In this document: positions 1 through 11,600 of the stretch, in pieces | Numbering within the stretch: the first letter of the stretch is position 1 | Layout: every line of letters starts with the position of its first letter | Assembly (NCBI GenBank): GCA_025526995.1 | Contig: JAHLKG010000022.1 | Span: forward strand, 524,855 to 588,854 | Reading direction: 5' to 3' | DNA length: 64,000 nucleotides | Origin: Powellomyces hirtus | Lineage: Eukaryota; Chytridiomycota; Chytridiomycetes; Spizellomycetales; Powellomycetaceae | Translations under genes and position numbers: made by a program | The notes under the pieces: model-generated | Told to the model about the DNA's origin: nothing | Databases searched by the model: none | What the model saw: the letters and a program-made list of their open reading frames with translations, nothing else

Positions 1-366
1 GGCGACGTCAACCCCGTACTGGATCGTGCCGTCACCATTCAATAGTGTCGCATTGCGGAGGACTGTCGGCTTGCTCTTCTCCTCTCCGCCAATGCCATCT
101 CTAGGGTTCTGACTACGCTCGCTGGCGGTCTTGATATATGCCGGCACGTGGGGTGTGCAATGAGTTTCCCACGCGTGCGAAAAGGACGCCGCCGAAATGC
201 CATTGACAGTAGCGGGTGGTATACTCGGGCGAAAGAGCAGAATTGCGGGGCCGCCGAGAACGAAAGCTAGAAAGAAAGCCCATGCTGCTCCTGATGGTTT
301 GGCCATGGCGGAGGCGCGGAAGAGACTGCCACCTGCGTTCACAGGCGGTTGCTTAAGGTCCGACAT
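1..366 (-). CDS. Amidohydrolase-like membrane-anchored protein, N-terminal part (cut by window edge)
   Basis: The minus strand is open for 122 codons from an ATG at 366 to the window edge, so this is the 5' part of a gene that continues leftward. The first ~20 residues are polar. A hydrophobic stretch at about residues 25-42 (AAWAFFLAFVLGGPAILLF) reads as a signal anchor, which would make this a type II membrane or secretory protein. Near the edge the protein reads LRNATLLNGDGTIQYGVDVA, the pattern of the first beta-strand turn of imidazolonepropionase/amidohydrolase enzymes (a 'x-ATL-x-G-x-G' strand followed by 'x-DV'). The metal-binding HxH would lie outside the window, so the enzyme class is inferred from this short motif only. 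A single-exon start at this ATG is the simplest reading. Confidence 0.5.
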   Translation of the reverse strand, partial: MSDLKQPPVNAGGSLFRASAMAKPSGAAWAFFLAFVLGGPAILLFRPSIPPATVNGISAASFSHAWETHCTPHVPAYIKTASERSQNPRDGIGGEEKSKPTVLRNATLLNGDGTIQYGVDVA

Positions 367-783
367 GACGCTTGACAGGTACCAATACTTGCGCCGAGTA
401 GGATATGTCTGAAATGAGAGGACACAGTCTTTCCGCAATAGTGCTTCAAGCTCGTGCAAAGTGGGTCAGAAATACATGGGACTTCGGGATGGACATGAGA
501 GTTTTTGACTCAAAAGATCTATGACGCTGAATTACTGACGCGTACGTGTCGCGTCCTTGCAAAATCATCAGTACGGTAGTCGAGATGAACACCGCAGAAA
601 TAAACTGGCAGAAAGATGGAGAACGTCTCATCAGGCCCCTAAAGCACAAGATGCAGAAACTGACAGCAAGTAGAGTATGATATGTACCACATGTAATATG
701 GGCAGATTGCAAGTTGATATGCGGGGTCCAAGGGAGTAGGTGCGACGGCAGCAGCAAAGACTTGGGGTGTCAAATGCTGAAAA
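367..783. other. Intergenic, no supported gene
   Basis: About 415 bases between two minus-strand genes. Short open frames exist on both strands but none has recognisable motifs. It probably holds the promoter of the leftward gene and the 3' end of the next one. Confidence 0.4.
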
Positions 784-1470
784 TTATGGTATTGTCGGGC
801 AATTCAGGCTCACAAGCCCCTCAAAACTCCTCTGGATTGCGAACAGCTTCAATGTCGCAACAGCTCTATACCTAATCCTCAAATTCCCGCCCGCATTCCC
901 GCCCCCAAAGCACGCTACTAACAGCCGAGTCTCCGTCGTCGCCGCATTGGCGGCTGGTACGGCATACTGAATGGCGACCGGCACATCAAAGGTTGTTGTC
1001 CCGCGAGGCTGGATCCGAATATTCTGCAAAGTTGTAACCGCAACTTGGGTATCCGCTGCAGCTACGAATGCCGTCAAGACGAGCGTCTGCACCGGGATGG
1101 GAATGTAGTTCTCGGTCTCAACACGAACCGCAACCTGCAAGGCCGCCTTAACCGTCGTTATATTACTTTCGTCGGTCGTGACACTGTATGAGTCAAGCAC
1201 CGGTTGGTTTGTGGAGATGACGAGGTCACGCGGAACGAAGAAGAACGAGGCGATGGAGAGCAATGCAGTAATGAGCAAGATGTGGGTGATGAGGCACCAT
1301 GTGCGGTTAGCGAAGCAGACGCAGTAGCGGTTTGGTGGTGGGGCTCCTGGGGCCAGGCGTTTCGAAGGCGTTGTTGGACTAGGGACGGGCCAGGTTGATG
1401 GGGGGTTCTTAGCATTGCGGCTAGAACTTCGCGGACGGAGATTATAGTTGTGGGACGGCGAAGATGCCAT
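784..1470 (-). CDS. LEA2-like single-pass membrane protein
   Basis: Single-exon gene of 228 residues starting at ATG 1470. The N-terminal ~50 residues are basic, Ser/Pro-rich and probably cytosolic. They are followed by a short Cys-containing stretch (YCVCFANRTWC) and one strong membrane segment at about residues 59-79. The remaining ~145 residues are beta-rich with repeated V/T/I strands (VKAALQVAVRVETENYIPIPV) and lack charged catalytic motifs. This layout (basic tail, Cys-rich juxtamembrane, one helix, one beta domain) matches LEA type-2/NHL-like membrane proteins, which fungi also have. The function of such proteins is poorly defined, with membrane or vacuolar roles proposed. The assignment rests on architecture and strand pattern, not on a diagnostic motif. 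Confidence 0.55.
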   Translation of the reverse strand: MASSPSHNYNLRPRSSSRNAKNPPSTWPVPSPTTPSKRLAPGAPPPNRYCVCFANRTWCLITHILLITALLSIASFFFVPRDLVISTNQPVLDSYSVTTDESNITTVKAALQVAVRVETENYIPIPVQTLVLTAFVAAADTQVAVTTLQNIRIQPRGTTTFDVPVAIQYAVPAANAATTETRLLVACFGGGNAGGNLRIRYRAVATLKLFAIQRSFEGLVSLNCPTIP

Positions 1471-1879
1471 TAAGAGGGGGTGGCAATGATCGACAGTTCC
1501 GTTTGTTTACGCTCTCATTCGTTCTCTGTCGCCGGAGGGAAATTGTGTATTTTCGGACCTTTATCCTGACGCGTGCGCCACATCTCAACGCGTCTCTTTT
1601 CCAAAAACTGTACAAGTCGGTATCCAGTTTGCTGTCATCGCGGGTGGGAGACTGCAGTTGGTGCTCCAATGAGTCTGGGCAATTTACTCGCGCGTATTCA
1701 AAAGAGGGTCTTGAAAAAAAAAGGGCCGTGGTAGAAGCTGGACGCCTGGAGGGTGGTCAAGTGATGACCTGTTATTACAGTTTTCTATGCGAAATTGAAC
1801 AAGATTATGCCACAGACGAAGTAGGTGCCCCGTGGGTGCGTAGACACGAGGTGCGTCTCGTCCAACGGCAACCCATCCC

Positions 1880-3560
1880 AAAAAATGAGGACTTTTGTGT
1901 GGACTTGAGAAAGGGGGGGGGGGGGGGGTAGGGTTGGAAGTTCCTAGTAATGAAAATCTTTGGAGGAAGCAGGCTTCTCTACGTTTACGGCTATCGGGAG
2001 CGGGGGCGCGGACGGCGTCCTGTAAATCTCCAATCAGGAAGCCGAGCAATGATAGCATGGTGAGCGCTAGCGCGGCGATGGTAAAGCCCGTAAACACGTC
2101 GAGCTGGTCAAAGAGGTAGCGGGCGATGCCGGCGAGTAACCACCCGAGGATCGACCCAGCGAGGTCTATGTAAATGGGGAGGAAGAGGAAGAAGAGACGG
2201 GCTGATTTCGCTCGAAATGGTCGAATTCGACTCCGCGGTGGTCGCATTGGAAGAGGCCACGCGATGCATTGCGATTGCGACGCAGAAGAAACAGGATGTA
2301 GCTGGCGAACGCGGTCCACGGGCTGATGTATCTGGCTACGTACAACGTTTCCCAACTGTCAGAAAGCGGTGTTTCGCGCGACCCACTCGCTGATGCCGAT
2401 GAGATTAGTGACCGAGCACCCAGCCAGGCCTAGACACCCCGACGATTTTGACGGGTAGAGCGAGACGCATCGGCCTTGTTCTCTCAATTAGACTCTGCAT
2501 GATTTTGTAATACGCGAAGAGGAACGTGAAGTTGGACAGGATAGTAATCAATTGGATCGCGAGTGTTGAATTGGTCAATGACCTTCCTAGTTTCCCCGAG
2601 ACCAGTTCCCTTCAACAAGATAGAACCATCGCAGTTGGAGCGCTGTCGAGATCGCGGATAGTGCGTTACCTATGGAAAGCCATATTCGAGCAGGATATCG
2701 GTTGCCCCGGAGGAGAAAGAGCACGGCGGGACTGCGTAGATGATCCCTGTGGCCCAGTAGAAGGCGATAGGATTGGGAGCGTTTCTAGCTGTATGAGTTT
2801 GAGTCCCGGCGAGTATTATTGGGCTCGAACGACGGAGAAGCAACGAATAAAGAAAGAGGGAAAAGGGATCCTGGTGTGTGCGAGGGGGATTGGATGGTTT
2901 ATGGGGTGACGGGACATCGGTCGTCTGTCATGCTTTCTTATATGTGGGCGTGCGCCCTGCGAAGTGACTTTTTTCCTCAACTACTTCCACTCTTTTTTGA
3001 TTTATACTATCCTTTCGTGTGCCACAAAAAAGACGGGACATATGAATGTGGCAGTGACAGCGTGATAATCTGTTCCGTTTCAAGTTGATCCAAACCCGCT
3101 GAGATGACGGCGCATATGTTCACACATTCTTCAACCCTCGACTAAAATTCCTTTCATGATCGAGCGGCCCCCTGCAAATCGCGGGATATGGTAAGTTGGC
3201 GACGTGTCCTGTTGCTGCGACCGAACGCCCAAAGGTTGATTAAAAGTGAGGGGTTGTGGATCTAAACAGACTTTTTGGGTTTGCGCTTGGATGGCGGTTT
3301 CGTTCTGCACAGCCCACGAGATGAAACAAATAGCCATGTTGAGAATATACCGCCTCAAAGTGTCCCCCCACGTGTCATGTTGCGTCCAGGAGAGAGTGCC
3401 AGTGACCCCCGCTGCGAGAGGATCCACATGTTCAATGCAGAGTAGAAACGGGGCTTCAAATGCACCACTGTTTTATTTATTCTGTGCTTTGCGACTGCAT
3501 TGGACCAGCGCTGGACCCAGAACAGTGATTTTTGGGGAGCCAGCACTCCTTCCCTCCATT
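1880..3560 (-). CDS. Multi-pass membrane protein, unknown family; exons unresolved or frames broken
   Basis: Several minus-strand segments encode clear membrane helices, but they sit in different frames. In order they are: about 3530-3290 (TLRRYILNMAICFISWAVQN), 2830-2720 (PNPIAFYWATGIIYAV), 2715-2610 (IWLSIGNALSAISTALQLRW), 2560-2450 (QLITILSNFTFLFAYYKIMQ), and 2190-1990 (IYIDLAGSILGWLLAGIARY, then FTIAALALTMLSLLGFLIGD). Together they look like one 6-8 helix protein. Neighbouring segments abut with one-base shifts (for example near 2715 and 2610), and not all junctions have good GT...AG borders. The gene is therefore either multi-exon with introns I could not place, or a pseudogene with several indels. 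No family was recognised. A run of 16 G at 1913-1928 lies just past the C-terminal end. Confidence 0.4.
1913..1928. repeat. Homopolymer (G)16
   Basis: Uninterrupted run of 16 G on the plus strand, close to the 3' end of the membrane-protein gene. Its length in the assembly may be unreliable. Confidence 0.9.
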
Positions 3561-3788
3561 TCACACCGCTCCAAACTGCGACGAAGAACCAGCTGTTGGG
3601 ATTTCCCCGGGTACGCAACACAACCGATCGCCCGGGAACGCGACGCGATCGTGACTCACCGTCATTCCCCAAAGGTGTGCACCATCCCGCTTGTCATCAC
3701 AATATTGGTATACATACAGCAACAGTATCCTATCCTCCCGAAATCCTTCGCATCCCCCACCCACCCACCTGCTTTTTGACCTAGAACA

Positions 3789-4556
3789 ATGCCGAAAGCC
3801 GAATGGAACGGGACAGGTATGATCACCCCAAACCGATGTGTGATGTTTCCTTCGTTCACCCGGATCCGGATACCCCTTTGGTTTGTGGACACTCACTCAC
3901 ACACGCACCGCTTTATTTGACTTTTTTTTTTTGTTTTGGTTTGGTTGGGTTGCCCCCAGTCGTGGCCGAATCCGACACTTTCGAAACCGTCGAAAACAAC
4001 ATCTACGTGCGTAAAGCCGTCACCTCCCCTAACTGACGTTTGGCCGCGCGTCCCATCTTAATCTTACTCGTACGTCGTACTCTCAATTCTCACCTCCCAT
4101 TCTTTTCCCACCCCAAATGTCCAGTTCCCACCAACATCCCTCCACCACTCCTTCTTTACAAAAACAGCGACCCACACCACATGTGGCTGGAAGGGCGGTC
4201 CGTAAATAAACCCCCCCCCCCAGCACCGCGAGCAAAACACCCTATCTAGTACGATATTTTAAATTCACAACTTGATTTAATTCCAAATCGCACACGCGCA
4301 GAAGCGAGCTACTACACCCTCACCGTGGACGGAAAGACGAACCCGGACGCCGCGTGGGTGTACGAGCAGCCCAAACCCGCGGCGGCGCATATTCGCGGTT
4401 ATGTTGCGTTTTGGAAGGTAAAGAAAAAAAAATGGGGTTTTTGTGTGTGCGTTTGTTTTATTGGGTTGGCCTTTTTTTTTTTTCTCCGCGGCTCACGGCT
4501 TTGTTGAGACTGACGCGCGTTGATCACACTCCCAGGGCGTCAAAGTGACAAAGTAG
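3789..4556 (+). CDS. DUF427 family protein, five exons
   Basis: A 94-residue protein is obtained by joining 3789-3816, 3960-4006, 4125-4197, 4302-4417 and 4536-4556. Every junction is GT...AG and the phases agree. It starts MPKAEWNGTVVAESD and contains VENNIYFPP, a WKGEASYYTLTVDG core, DAAWVYEQPKPAAAHIRGY and VAFWKGVKV. These are the hallmarks of DUF427 (PF04248), a small beta-rich domain common in bacteria and fungi: the 'F-P', 'C-x-W-K-G-x-A-x-Y', 'W-Y-P-x-P' and 'Y-V-A-F' blocks all occur in order. Its biochemical role is not established. The third exon (FPPTSLHH...TTCGWKG) is the most divergent part. Introns are 142, 118, 104 and 118 nt, longer than most others in the window. Confidence 0.85.
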
Positions 4557-4954
4557 AGCGTGGGACGTTGATCACTCGTCATGCGTTTTTCTTTTCCACC
4601 TTTGTCTCCGGCCCCGCAGAGTAGCAGGATACCGCTTCACTCCATAGGCTCATGTGGGATTTCATTCACTCACAGTCGGGGATCGCACAGATCCTTTCGT
4701 AAATGAATAAAATGAATAGCCGCCACCTCAATGTAAAAAATATAAAGATGATTTTCACGCTGCACAGATCTTTTCTCACATCCCATTATATGTGACCAAG
4801 CTTCGTTACTATCTACCTACCGAGCACAACTCCTCTCTAGCTCCCTACCTCATCGGGGCCACATTCTATGATGACATTCGTAATAGGAAGAAGCGATTAC
4901 AACAATCTCACAGCACAAACGAGCGGGTGTCGCACATGGCGCGGGGCGTTTGTT

Positions 4955-7900
4955 CTAAGCAGCATCAAACGCAGCCAACGCCAGGTCCACGACCTTCCAC
5001 AGCGGATCAAGCGGCGCGTCCACATCGTCAAGTCGGAGGGCCTCAAACACGGCTGCGACGTGGGTGCTCGCCGTCTGTCGAGCCACGTCCGCGGCCGTCG
5101 AGGTGCGGAGAAGCGGGTCCCCTTTGGCTAATTTATCAGACGCTTCCTGACCTGCAAAGAGTTTCGAGGAAAAAAGCGGGTGAGAGCCCAACCCATCGGG
5201 GACCAAGAGGGCGGGGGGGCGGGGGGGATTTTAACCTCTGCGTAGAACGCGGGCGGGAAGACCAGCGAGCGCAGCGCAGTGCACGCCCCAAGAAACAAGC
5301 GACCGGCCAGGCACGACGCTAGGGTTTTTTTCCAGTATGTGAGCAACCGACAGAGTGAGTAGTGCTACGGAAACACGCGATCCTCACTCACCGGTACAGA
5401 AACGTAAGCCTGTCGCCCGAGGAATTCTCCATGGTCTGCATGTTGCAATCAAGGAGCACTGCGGGATGGGTGCGTAGCAGATCATGCGTATGGATCTCTG
5501 TTACCCTCGGTGCAATAGGATTCAAGAGTGGGTAAGAGGGAACTCGTCGGCAGCACGGCTCAAGGTAGACACACACACACACACACACACACCATGAAAG
5601 TGGGTAGCTGTAACAACTTTCGGGCAGTCATCACCACGATTGGAAAACTCCTCGATAACCGCACAGTACAAGCCGATTCCATCTAGCAGAAGGAGTAACT
5701 ACACCCGCGGTACACGTTGCAAGGCAGGTTCCGATGGGTGACGGGCAATACCCACACGTAGCAGGCGGACGTACCAGGCAAATCGGTGCCCTTCCCAAAC
5801 TCATCGAGCAGTACCAACGAGCGGCGCGTCGAGCATCGGAGCGCGTTGCTGACCTGGTTCAAATCAATCATGAAGCTGCTCTGCTTCCGCGACACAGATT
5901 CTCGGGTGTGGATCCGAGTCAGGATTTTGTCCGTTATCCCAATGATGGCCGTCTCGGCGGGTACAAAACTGCCAATCTGCGCCATCAACGTAATGATGGC
6001 AATCTGCACAAAAAAGGCACCGCTTTTTAGTTTCAGAACCCGGGTTTATTGATCCGCCCGTGAGGTATATATGAACCTGTTTCAGGTAAACCGATTTGCC
6101 GGAAAAGTTCGCCCCTGTCAGCAAGATGATGTGCGGAAGCTCTTCCGAATCCCCAATCGACGTGTCATTCGGAACGAATACATCTGTGCAAAGTTCTTGG
6201 ATAGGATGTCTTTTTCCAGCAGCAGCGTGTGCGTAAACAATGTGATTTGCGGCAAGGTGGGTGACGAACGGCGCGTAGACCCTCGTACCTGCCCTTTACA
6301 ATATGCAATATGTTTTCCTCAGTCATCTGCGGACAATTGTAGTGATGGTCGCGCGCGGCCTTGGCAAATGACAGGATACTGGTTGCCAATATGGGTCGAG
6401 AAGACGATGTGGGTCACACGGGACACATGGAATGCTTGAAGCAAAGATTCCACCAACCAGTCGAGCTCCGCACAGACGTGGGCAATTTTGATCAGCGGGC
6501 TGCGGTATTCCAGAATGGTTTCTTGGAGCTTTTGCATAAGCTCGATTTCCCTGTCTGTGGAGCATGAGACTCGCCGTAACGGCATCCGCAACCCGCATGC
6601 GCGTTCCCACCGACGATGATCGAATGGATGTCTCCCAGGTTTTCGTCCAGCTCTGCCGTTGTAGATCTTCAAGTAAGCCTGGAATCCCGCCTTCCACTGC
6701 TGAAAAAAAATTTAGGTACCAAACATGCGATCGCTGGGTGCCATGAATTCCAAATTTCAGCTATGGATTCCAGAGCAATATTTGCATGAAGGCCGCCGCA
6801 CCTCTTGTAGTAGACCGTGTTCGACGTGCAAAACTTTGCGTGTCCACAAACCGGTCAGCACTTTTGATCCAGAAACGATCATGCCTCCCCATGCAGTTAG
6901 TTACTTGGAAGAATAGGCCGTCGATCGCAAAGTCTTCTTGCTCGGTCATACCCTCTTTGAGGGGCACAGTAATGAGATAACCTAACTAAACATCCATGTT
7001 ATCTGGCTTAGCTTCCAAGGAGATCATTCCATAATGTGAATGGCAAATCTCACTTGTGGGAAGTAGATGACGTTCAAAGATGTGACAAACTCGCGAGGGA
7101 TGATTCCACTAATCTCATGAGCAACCTCAGACTAGAACCACAAACGGATCAGCGAAAACAACCGCATGCCCCCCTGCATCTTCCCTGTCCATTACCAATA
7201 GATCATCCAACCCATGATATGTCCGCTTCATCTCATCCAGTTCTTCGTCAACGTGCGGCTTCACCACAAACCGGGCTTCGCTGAGCGATACGTCAAAATC
7301 CACCTGCACCAATAGTGGATCAGAGCTTGATTGAAGGTCTGAGGCGGGTAGATGGCAGATGGTACCATATTATTGATCATGGTTCCCACTTCTTTGAGCT
7401 CATTGACAGCGAAAGTCTCGGTCACCTAAAAGGAATTGTGAGCCAACGGATCTCGTGTAAGAGCCATCGTGGCTATCATCACTAACCGTCGCCAGAAGTG
7501 CAACTTGATTATTAATCCCAAGGTCTCGAATCGTAGCACGAATCTTCAGCGCATGGTAAGCGAACTAAAATGCCAATGTAAGCCAAAAACGGACAAAGTT
7601 CAGATCAGCAGATCATGCGATATGTTTCCTTCAACCTTCAGTAAGACCTCCCACTCCATAATTGAGATCTTTGACTTCATTTTCGCCAAGATCCGCTGTA
7701 GAGGAGGGATCAGCAATCCGCTCTCTTTACACGCCAACCTCGGTCGGCCCCTTACAGGTACGTTCTTGATGTGCTTCAGACATGCGCGCAATTGATCTAC
7801 TTCAAAACGGATCTCCGGCTTCAAGAAGAATCCGACCGCAGCATGCCGCTGCTCGATTGTGGCGAGATCCATACATGGGCGCAGAAACCATTGTTTCAAG

Positions 7901-10741
7901 AGAGCGCGACCAAGGGGCGTCTTTGTATCATTCAAGATGCCTGCGGCAAAGGAATTAAGTGCCGGTGCCAGTCAATGCGATTTTCGCTCGAGAAAGAAAC
8001 GAACCAAAAAGGGAAAGGCCTTCTTTGCTCCGTTTGCTGTGCATATTGGGATGCGCCGCGTCTTGAAACACTTGCAAAGACCTTTGACCGACAGTGTTAC
8101 TCGTTGACACTATTTCCAATTGCGTTGACCTTGAAGAGCTTACCACATCGCGTCAGCATTGACGTGCATGTACTGGTTGCTAAACCTTCACTGTCAGTAT
8201 AATCTCAAGTGTCGCATTCAAACAGTCCTCTTCACTGACAGGTTGAACTGCTCTACGCTAGAAATCTCCGTATCAACGTGCCGTTCCATAATGGCGCCGG
8301 TGAGCCGCGCTTTAGTGATGTAGCTGAGTAAGGCCCCCGCGCATCCAACCTACCCATTGTCCGTTCAGTCGTTGAGCACGGCCAACACCAAGTGATCAAA
8401 AAGGAAAAGGATGTGCAAAGGCTTACCATTTCGCGACTTTCCAACGAGACAACGCTCTCCAGGTAATACAGCATTTCGTTCTTGTCTGGCACTGCATTAA
8501 GATTGCTCATCATGTGGGGTTGACGATGTTGACGGTACGATTCGTAAGTCTCCTCGATGTGGAGCGACACAAGCTTGTTTCTGGCTGTCTGGTAGGAAAA
8601 GTCTGTTGACGGGCGTATCTCCACCTCGAAAGGTGGTAATGACTCATCTGGAGCACGATGGGAATAAGGTCCCTGGCTCACGGAGAACCACAACTGAGCG
8701 CTGAGGCCTACCGTGCTCGCTGATGACCTCGAGTAGACTGTCGTCTGAACGCGCACTCGTGATGATGACCGAAGGGGCAATCTGGAATTTTACTGTTGAA
8801 GAAGGCCTGTTTGGTACACCAGCGGCCAGTGTCGCTAAGGATTGGGTACATGGAGTCCTTACGCAGCTTCACAATCTCAAAGTGGTGGTCATCCTCCATG
8901 TCTTGCATGAGATAAAGTTTAGAGTTGCTGACGTTGTAGTATGCCGCACCAACTTTCCCATTCTTATACGTCACTGCCAGAACCACCTGATCGGGGAGCT
9001 TCAGTATGTCATCCGGCTCCGATGCGCAAAAAGCACATGCATACTTTATCTGGCGTCCCGTCATTGTCACTCTCGTCTGTGAGCGCGGTGGAACCCACAG
9101 TCTGCGGCTCGGAGTTCCCTCGGTCAAAGTGAACACGTCTGCCACTCTGAGCTCCGCGGGGCATGCTTTGCCCGCGCGGATGTTCCCGAAAAGGGCTTGC
9201 TGTCGCAGATCTGGGTTGAGTGGATGCAACTGATTGAGATCGCAAAGATATGTTTTCCAATCGAGTGCTAATTGATTGCGACTGTCTGTCTTCAGCCTTT
9301 TGAGATGAAAGCCGATGGACAGATGGGCTTATATCTGTCTCTTGACTGAAAGCCGAACAAGTCTGCGAAAAAGCTCGGGAATCTGGCGCAAACGAGTGAG
9401 TGGATCAGAGAGGTGGGAGTCTCAGGTATTGTGTCAGGCCCGGTAAGATATACGTACGGGGGGCCGCATTCGAGTCGGTCATTTCACTGGTATCATTGGA
9501 AGCAGATACTCCGTCCTGCTCCGGTTCTTGTTTCACGCGCACATTTCTGGTCGGCCCCACCACTCTAGCGCGCATGGCTAATGAAAACGCGCTGTGGGCG
9601 CTCACCCTCGTGTCAATACTCATCAGCTCATCTTGGTCGCGGTCTTGGTTGACTTTGCTTGCCACAGGCGTGGCGGGTTGGACAAGCTGTCGAGCAATAG
9701 AGCTCAGAACAAATGGTTGCGTGTCATCTTCCTCAATGTCATCCTCGAGAGAGGGCGGCATGGCCACGTCGCTCTTGCGTTTCCGTGTAGCGAATACCGA
9801 GTTTGGAGCACTGACGCTCGGTGCTCGAGAAGGTTCCGTAGTGAGATTCGTTGTGGAGATTGAGGCTCTGGTGCCCGTTGGGCTAGCGTTGCCTTGGTCA
9901 GACTTGCCTTCCAAGCTAGTTGAGATGAGACCAGTGTTGATGTTCCCGGGAGTTGGGGACGGGATATCAGACCGAAACGATGACATAGATGCGGCTGCTG
10001 TCGGCCCTTCTGAATTGGGTACATCAGTTGAAGAGGACAGAGGCGCGGGAACCGGATGATCCAGCATATCATCATGCCCGTTGTTCGAGCTTCTTGACGA
10101 TCGGATAGAAGCAAGCGCTGAGGTAAAAGTCAATTGTGCATCACTCGTGGTTACGTTTGCAGTCCTCAATGCTGCTTCCAAAGGACGAGTTGCAGCCACG
10201 GAGACATGCCCGAGCCTTGTCGGTCGCTCACGAGCCGGGTCTGCTTTGCTCGCGGACTGGTCGGGTGCAGCAGTTGCAGACGTGAGGTCCATCGGTTCAG
10301 GGGCAGGACCTGAGACTATAGCACCAATTGAACGACGGTTTAACACATTTGTTGGCATACACACCACTACCTACCGTTTACGGCGTCTAACGCATCCAGT
10401 CCGCCATCCGACACGTTTTGAAAGTCCACAAACGAGTCCGGTTCAGCCAATGGATCACGTTGATGTAGGTCCAGCTCCCAACTGTCATTCCCGTCGCTCG
10501 TTGAACAAGGCTGGAGAGCGGAATGCATGTAGCGGGAGGGTGAGTCGTTGAGAAGCTGCGTATAAGGCGTGTCGCCTTGAACATCTGGTCGAAAGTTTAA
10601 AGCTCCGCTTGTGGCAGCTGCGGCCTCATCCTGGTCGTTGGGTCTGGTGACCTTGGCATGGCCATTGCTGGCGGTCGAGGGGCAGCAGTCCATGTCAGTT
10701 TGAGGGGAGTCGTCGGACCCATTTTCGTGGGGGGAGTTCAT
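4955..10741 (-). CDS. MSH5: MSH5, meiotic MutS homologue with 519-residue N-terminal extension
   Basis: MSH5 pairs with MSH4 as a MutS-gamma clamp that stabilises crossover intermediates in meiosis; it has no mismatch-recognition domain. Well-placed 5' exons are 10741-10375, 10309-9458, 9382-9045, 8986-8863 and one starting at 8792, with introns of 58-75 nt and agreeing phases. The first 519 residues are Ser/Thr/Pro/Asp-rich and disordered. The MutS body begins at [19 protein letters not shown] (8986), followed by [20 protein letters not shown], the lever ([13 protein letters not shown], 7935-7600) and the clamp ([13 protein letters not shown]). The ATPase region has Walker [15 protein letters not shown] (about 6120), [17 protein letters not shown] and Walker [13 protein letters not shown]. 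Stop TAG is at 4955-4957. Family choice rests on GSFVPAE and FMIDLNQV, typical of MSH5. Several 3' exon borders were not resolved. The start ATG could lie further upstream. Confidence 0.85.
5567..5593. repeat. (CA)n microsatellite in an MSH5 intron
   Basis: About 13 uninterrupted AC/CA dinucleotides lie between the last coding blocks of MSH5, in intronic sequence. Confidence 0.85.
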
Positions 10742-11039
10742 TGCTGACTGCGCGCAAGTGACAGCAAAGTGGGTGGGACTATCGCCAAGAGCTTGCTCGG
10801 GAATGGCGTTGTAAATACCTCTGTGATTCTTCAACTATTCGTGCAGCCTGACCGACGCGGATGGGATAGTCATTCAGGAAAGCATGGGAACAGGGGAAAG
10901 TTTTGCGAAGGGTGGTGGCTGTGCACTTGATTGACTGCGCGTTGTTGAAGTCACGCGTCGGTCGATTTGCCCGACGAACGCGAGTCTCTATTGCGAGACG
11001 GACGACTCTTTTTGCAAGTGGAAAGACGAACTAAAAGAT

Positions 11040-11600
11040 TCAGGAGGGGTGGACCTCATCTTTCTCGGCCAAAACCAGAGATTCGCATATCAGCCACTGG
11101 CCACAATGGTAGTGCTGAGATGTTGATATAATCTCCTCGATGATGATTAACAGCTTGGGGGCGGCAACGGCGCGATGTTGTACTTTTGTATCATAGTTGC
11201 GCAAACCTTCACAAGGGACCACCGGGGTGTCGCAGATCAGATACTGGAGGATTGAAGATCCGTCCCTGCGGAACCCTGCTGATCCCACTCACGCTACAGC
11301 ATACAGCATGAACACCCCGGTTCTATCTATACATTTCCTGTTGTAGAAACTGGCGAGTGGTGGCCACTTTTTCTGGCACAATCCTTCTGATTCAGCGATA
11401 GATATGATGATGACGCAAAAGAGCATGTCTCCCACGGGGGAACTGTGTCGCAATAATCTATGCGCAAGTCATAAGCAAGCATACTAACCAATACGGTACC
11501 TCCAAGATGGCCTGCCAAGTGCGAAATGCGCGGCTGCGTCCACACTAAAATGCATTTGGGAGAGCGAGGGGGATTTGCGGCAAGGCGCATGCTTATGACG
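11040..11600 (-). other. Possible exons of an unrecognised minus-strand gene
   Basis: Two adjoining minus-strand frames have protein-like composition. One is 11288-11040 (ending VLAEKDEVHPS, with an aliphatic stretch APKLLIIIEEIIS). The other is 11590-11327 (SHLAGHLGGTVLVSMLAYDL). They could be exons of a single gene with an intron near 11490-11300. I recognise no family and found no clear start or splice borders, so this is only a pointer. Confidence 0.2.

Noticed and set aside
9400..10059. Plus-strand frame of 219 codons opposite the MSH5 N-terminal exons
   Set aside because: Low-complexity shadow; the minus-strand exons have consistent splice phases.
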